From assembly GCA_036015235.1 (NCBI GenBank), contig CP107926.1, forward strand, positions 1,488,001 through 1,552,000: a DNA stretch of 64,000 bases, given 5' to 3'. The translations under genes were made by a program, and so were the position numbers. Positions 63,627 to 64,000 of this stretch are shown one piece after another (the stretch's first letter is position 1; the number at the start of each line of letters is the position of its first letter). The notes under the pieces were generated by a model. That model worked only from the letters and a program-made list of their open reading frames with translations. It had not been told where the DNA came from and ran no database searches. Source of the stretch: Streptomyces sp. NBC_00433 (GTDB lineage Bacteria > Actinomycetota > Actinomycetes > Streptomycetales > Streptomycetaceae).

Positions 63627-63641
63627 ATCCGAAAATTGGAT
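63627..63641. promoter_or_regulatory. Inverted repeat before the MarR gene
   Basis: ATCC, seven AT-rich bases and GGAT form a small inverted repeat 13 bases upstream of the GTG start, in an unusually AT-rich patch. MarR proteins often bind such sites in their own promoter. Confidence 0.4.
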
Positions 63642-63778
63642 GCTCGCCCGTTTACATGCGCGTGCACGCATCTGCTACGGTAGGCATGCAGACACGAACG
63701 GGAGACCAGCCCCGTTTGCGGAGCCCTTCGCACGAGCGGCGTCACCCCGCCGGCCCCACACACCTAGCAGGTCCCCGC

Positions 63779-63796
63779 ACCGAACGGCCGTTCGGT
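63779..63796. promoter_or_regulatory. Perfect palindrome upstream of the dehydrogenase gene
   Basis: ACCGAACGGCCGTTCGGT is a perfect 18-bp palindrome, 31 bases before the dehydrogenase start. It may be an operator for the divergent MarR protein or for a TetR-type protein. Confidence 0.55.
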
Positions 63797-63826
63797 CGTT
63801 CGGCCGACAGGAAGATGAAGGTCAAC

Positions 63827-64000
63827 ATGCCCAAACTTGATGGCAAGGTCGCCGTGATCACTGGAGCAACCTCTGGGATGGCGTTGGCAACGGCCAAGTT
63901 GTTCGTCGCCGAAGGCGCCTACGTGTTCATCACCGGACGAGACAGGCAAAGACTGGACGAGGCGGTCGCGGCCATCGGCCACAATGTGACGGGCGTACAG
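63827..64000 (+). CDS. Short-chain dehydrogenase/reductase, cut by the window end
   Basis: The first 58 codons of an SDR gene, ATG at 63827 after GAAGG; ATG 63815 in the same frame is possible. It begins [20 protein letters not shown], with the NAD(P)-binding TGxxxGxA motif (TGATSGMA), and [12 protein letters not shown] follows the second strand. The Arg after TG favours NADPH. The catalytic Ser-Tyr-Lys lie beyond the window. It is divergent from the MarR gene. Confidence 0.9.
   Translation, partial: MPKLDGKVAVITGATSGMALATAKLFVAEGAYVFITGRDRQRLDEAVAAIGHNVTGVQ

Overview
This window is high-GC actinobacterial DNA, most likely from a Streptomyces chromosome arm or a close relative such as Kitasatospora or Streptacidiphilus. 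The support is the strong GC bias at third codon positions, the many GTG starts, the lipoprotein and twin-arginine style signal peptides, the density of LacI-family sugar regulators, and the kinds of transposon debris. No rRNA, tRNA or CRISPR array was seen.

Positions 1-20,200 form a fructan and sucrose utilisation locus. Two secreted GH32 enzymes (211-2745 with two CBM66-like levan-binding modules; 3924-6476 with a large insert in the catalytic propeller) would cut levan or inulin outside the cell. A ribose/fructose-type ABC transporter (binding protein 9575, permease 10738, ATPase 11733) and a divergent PfkB-family sugar kinase (8346-9311) would import and phosphorylate the released fructose. 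A second ABC system of the oligosaccharide type (binding protein and two permeases, 18953 down to 15670) ends with a signal-less GH32 (14156-15625) that would split imported sucrose or short fructans in the cytoplasm. No ATPase is encoded with this second system, so it probably uses a shared ATPase of the MsiK type. Four LacI-family regulators (2738, 6675, 12697, 19050) are interspersed, and at least four different palindromic operator spellings lie next to them.

Positions 20,200-35,600 hold secreted and cell-envelope proteins: a GH5 cellulase-like enzyme with a ricin-type lectin domain, a large S53 (sedolisin) protease with Kelch repeats, an NlpC/P60 hydrolase with a recently duplicated C-terminal repeat, a Ser/Thr kinase tail-to-tail with an FHA-domain protein, and a secreted repeat protein with its own clear promoter. 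They are separated by transposon debris, including an intact IS1182-like element that landed inside an older IS3 remnant.

Positions 35,600-53,700 are an accessory region: a degenerate group II intron, an IS630 remnant, an intact IS5-family transposase, two GNAT acetyltransferases, a DUF1330 protein, TetR, a truncated haemoglobin, DinB and tautomerase proteins, small membrane proteins, and many frameshifted or truncated genes. The decayed, start-stop-overlapping set around 49,000-52,900 looks like the remains of a plasmid or integrative element.

Positions 53,700-64,000 return to secreted enzymes: a second S53 protease paralogous to the first, an IS1380 element with a 4-bp target duplication, a small ricin-type lectin, a broken integrase-type transposase, a GH27 alpha-galactosidase with a cellulose-binding module and its own LacI-type operator, then a MarR regulator divergent from a short-chain dehydrogenase cut by the window end.
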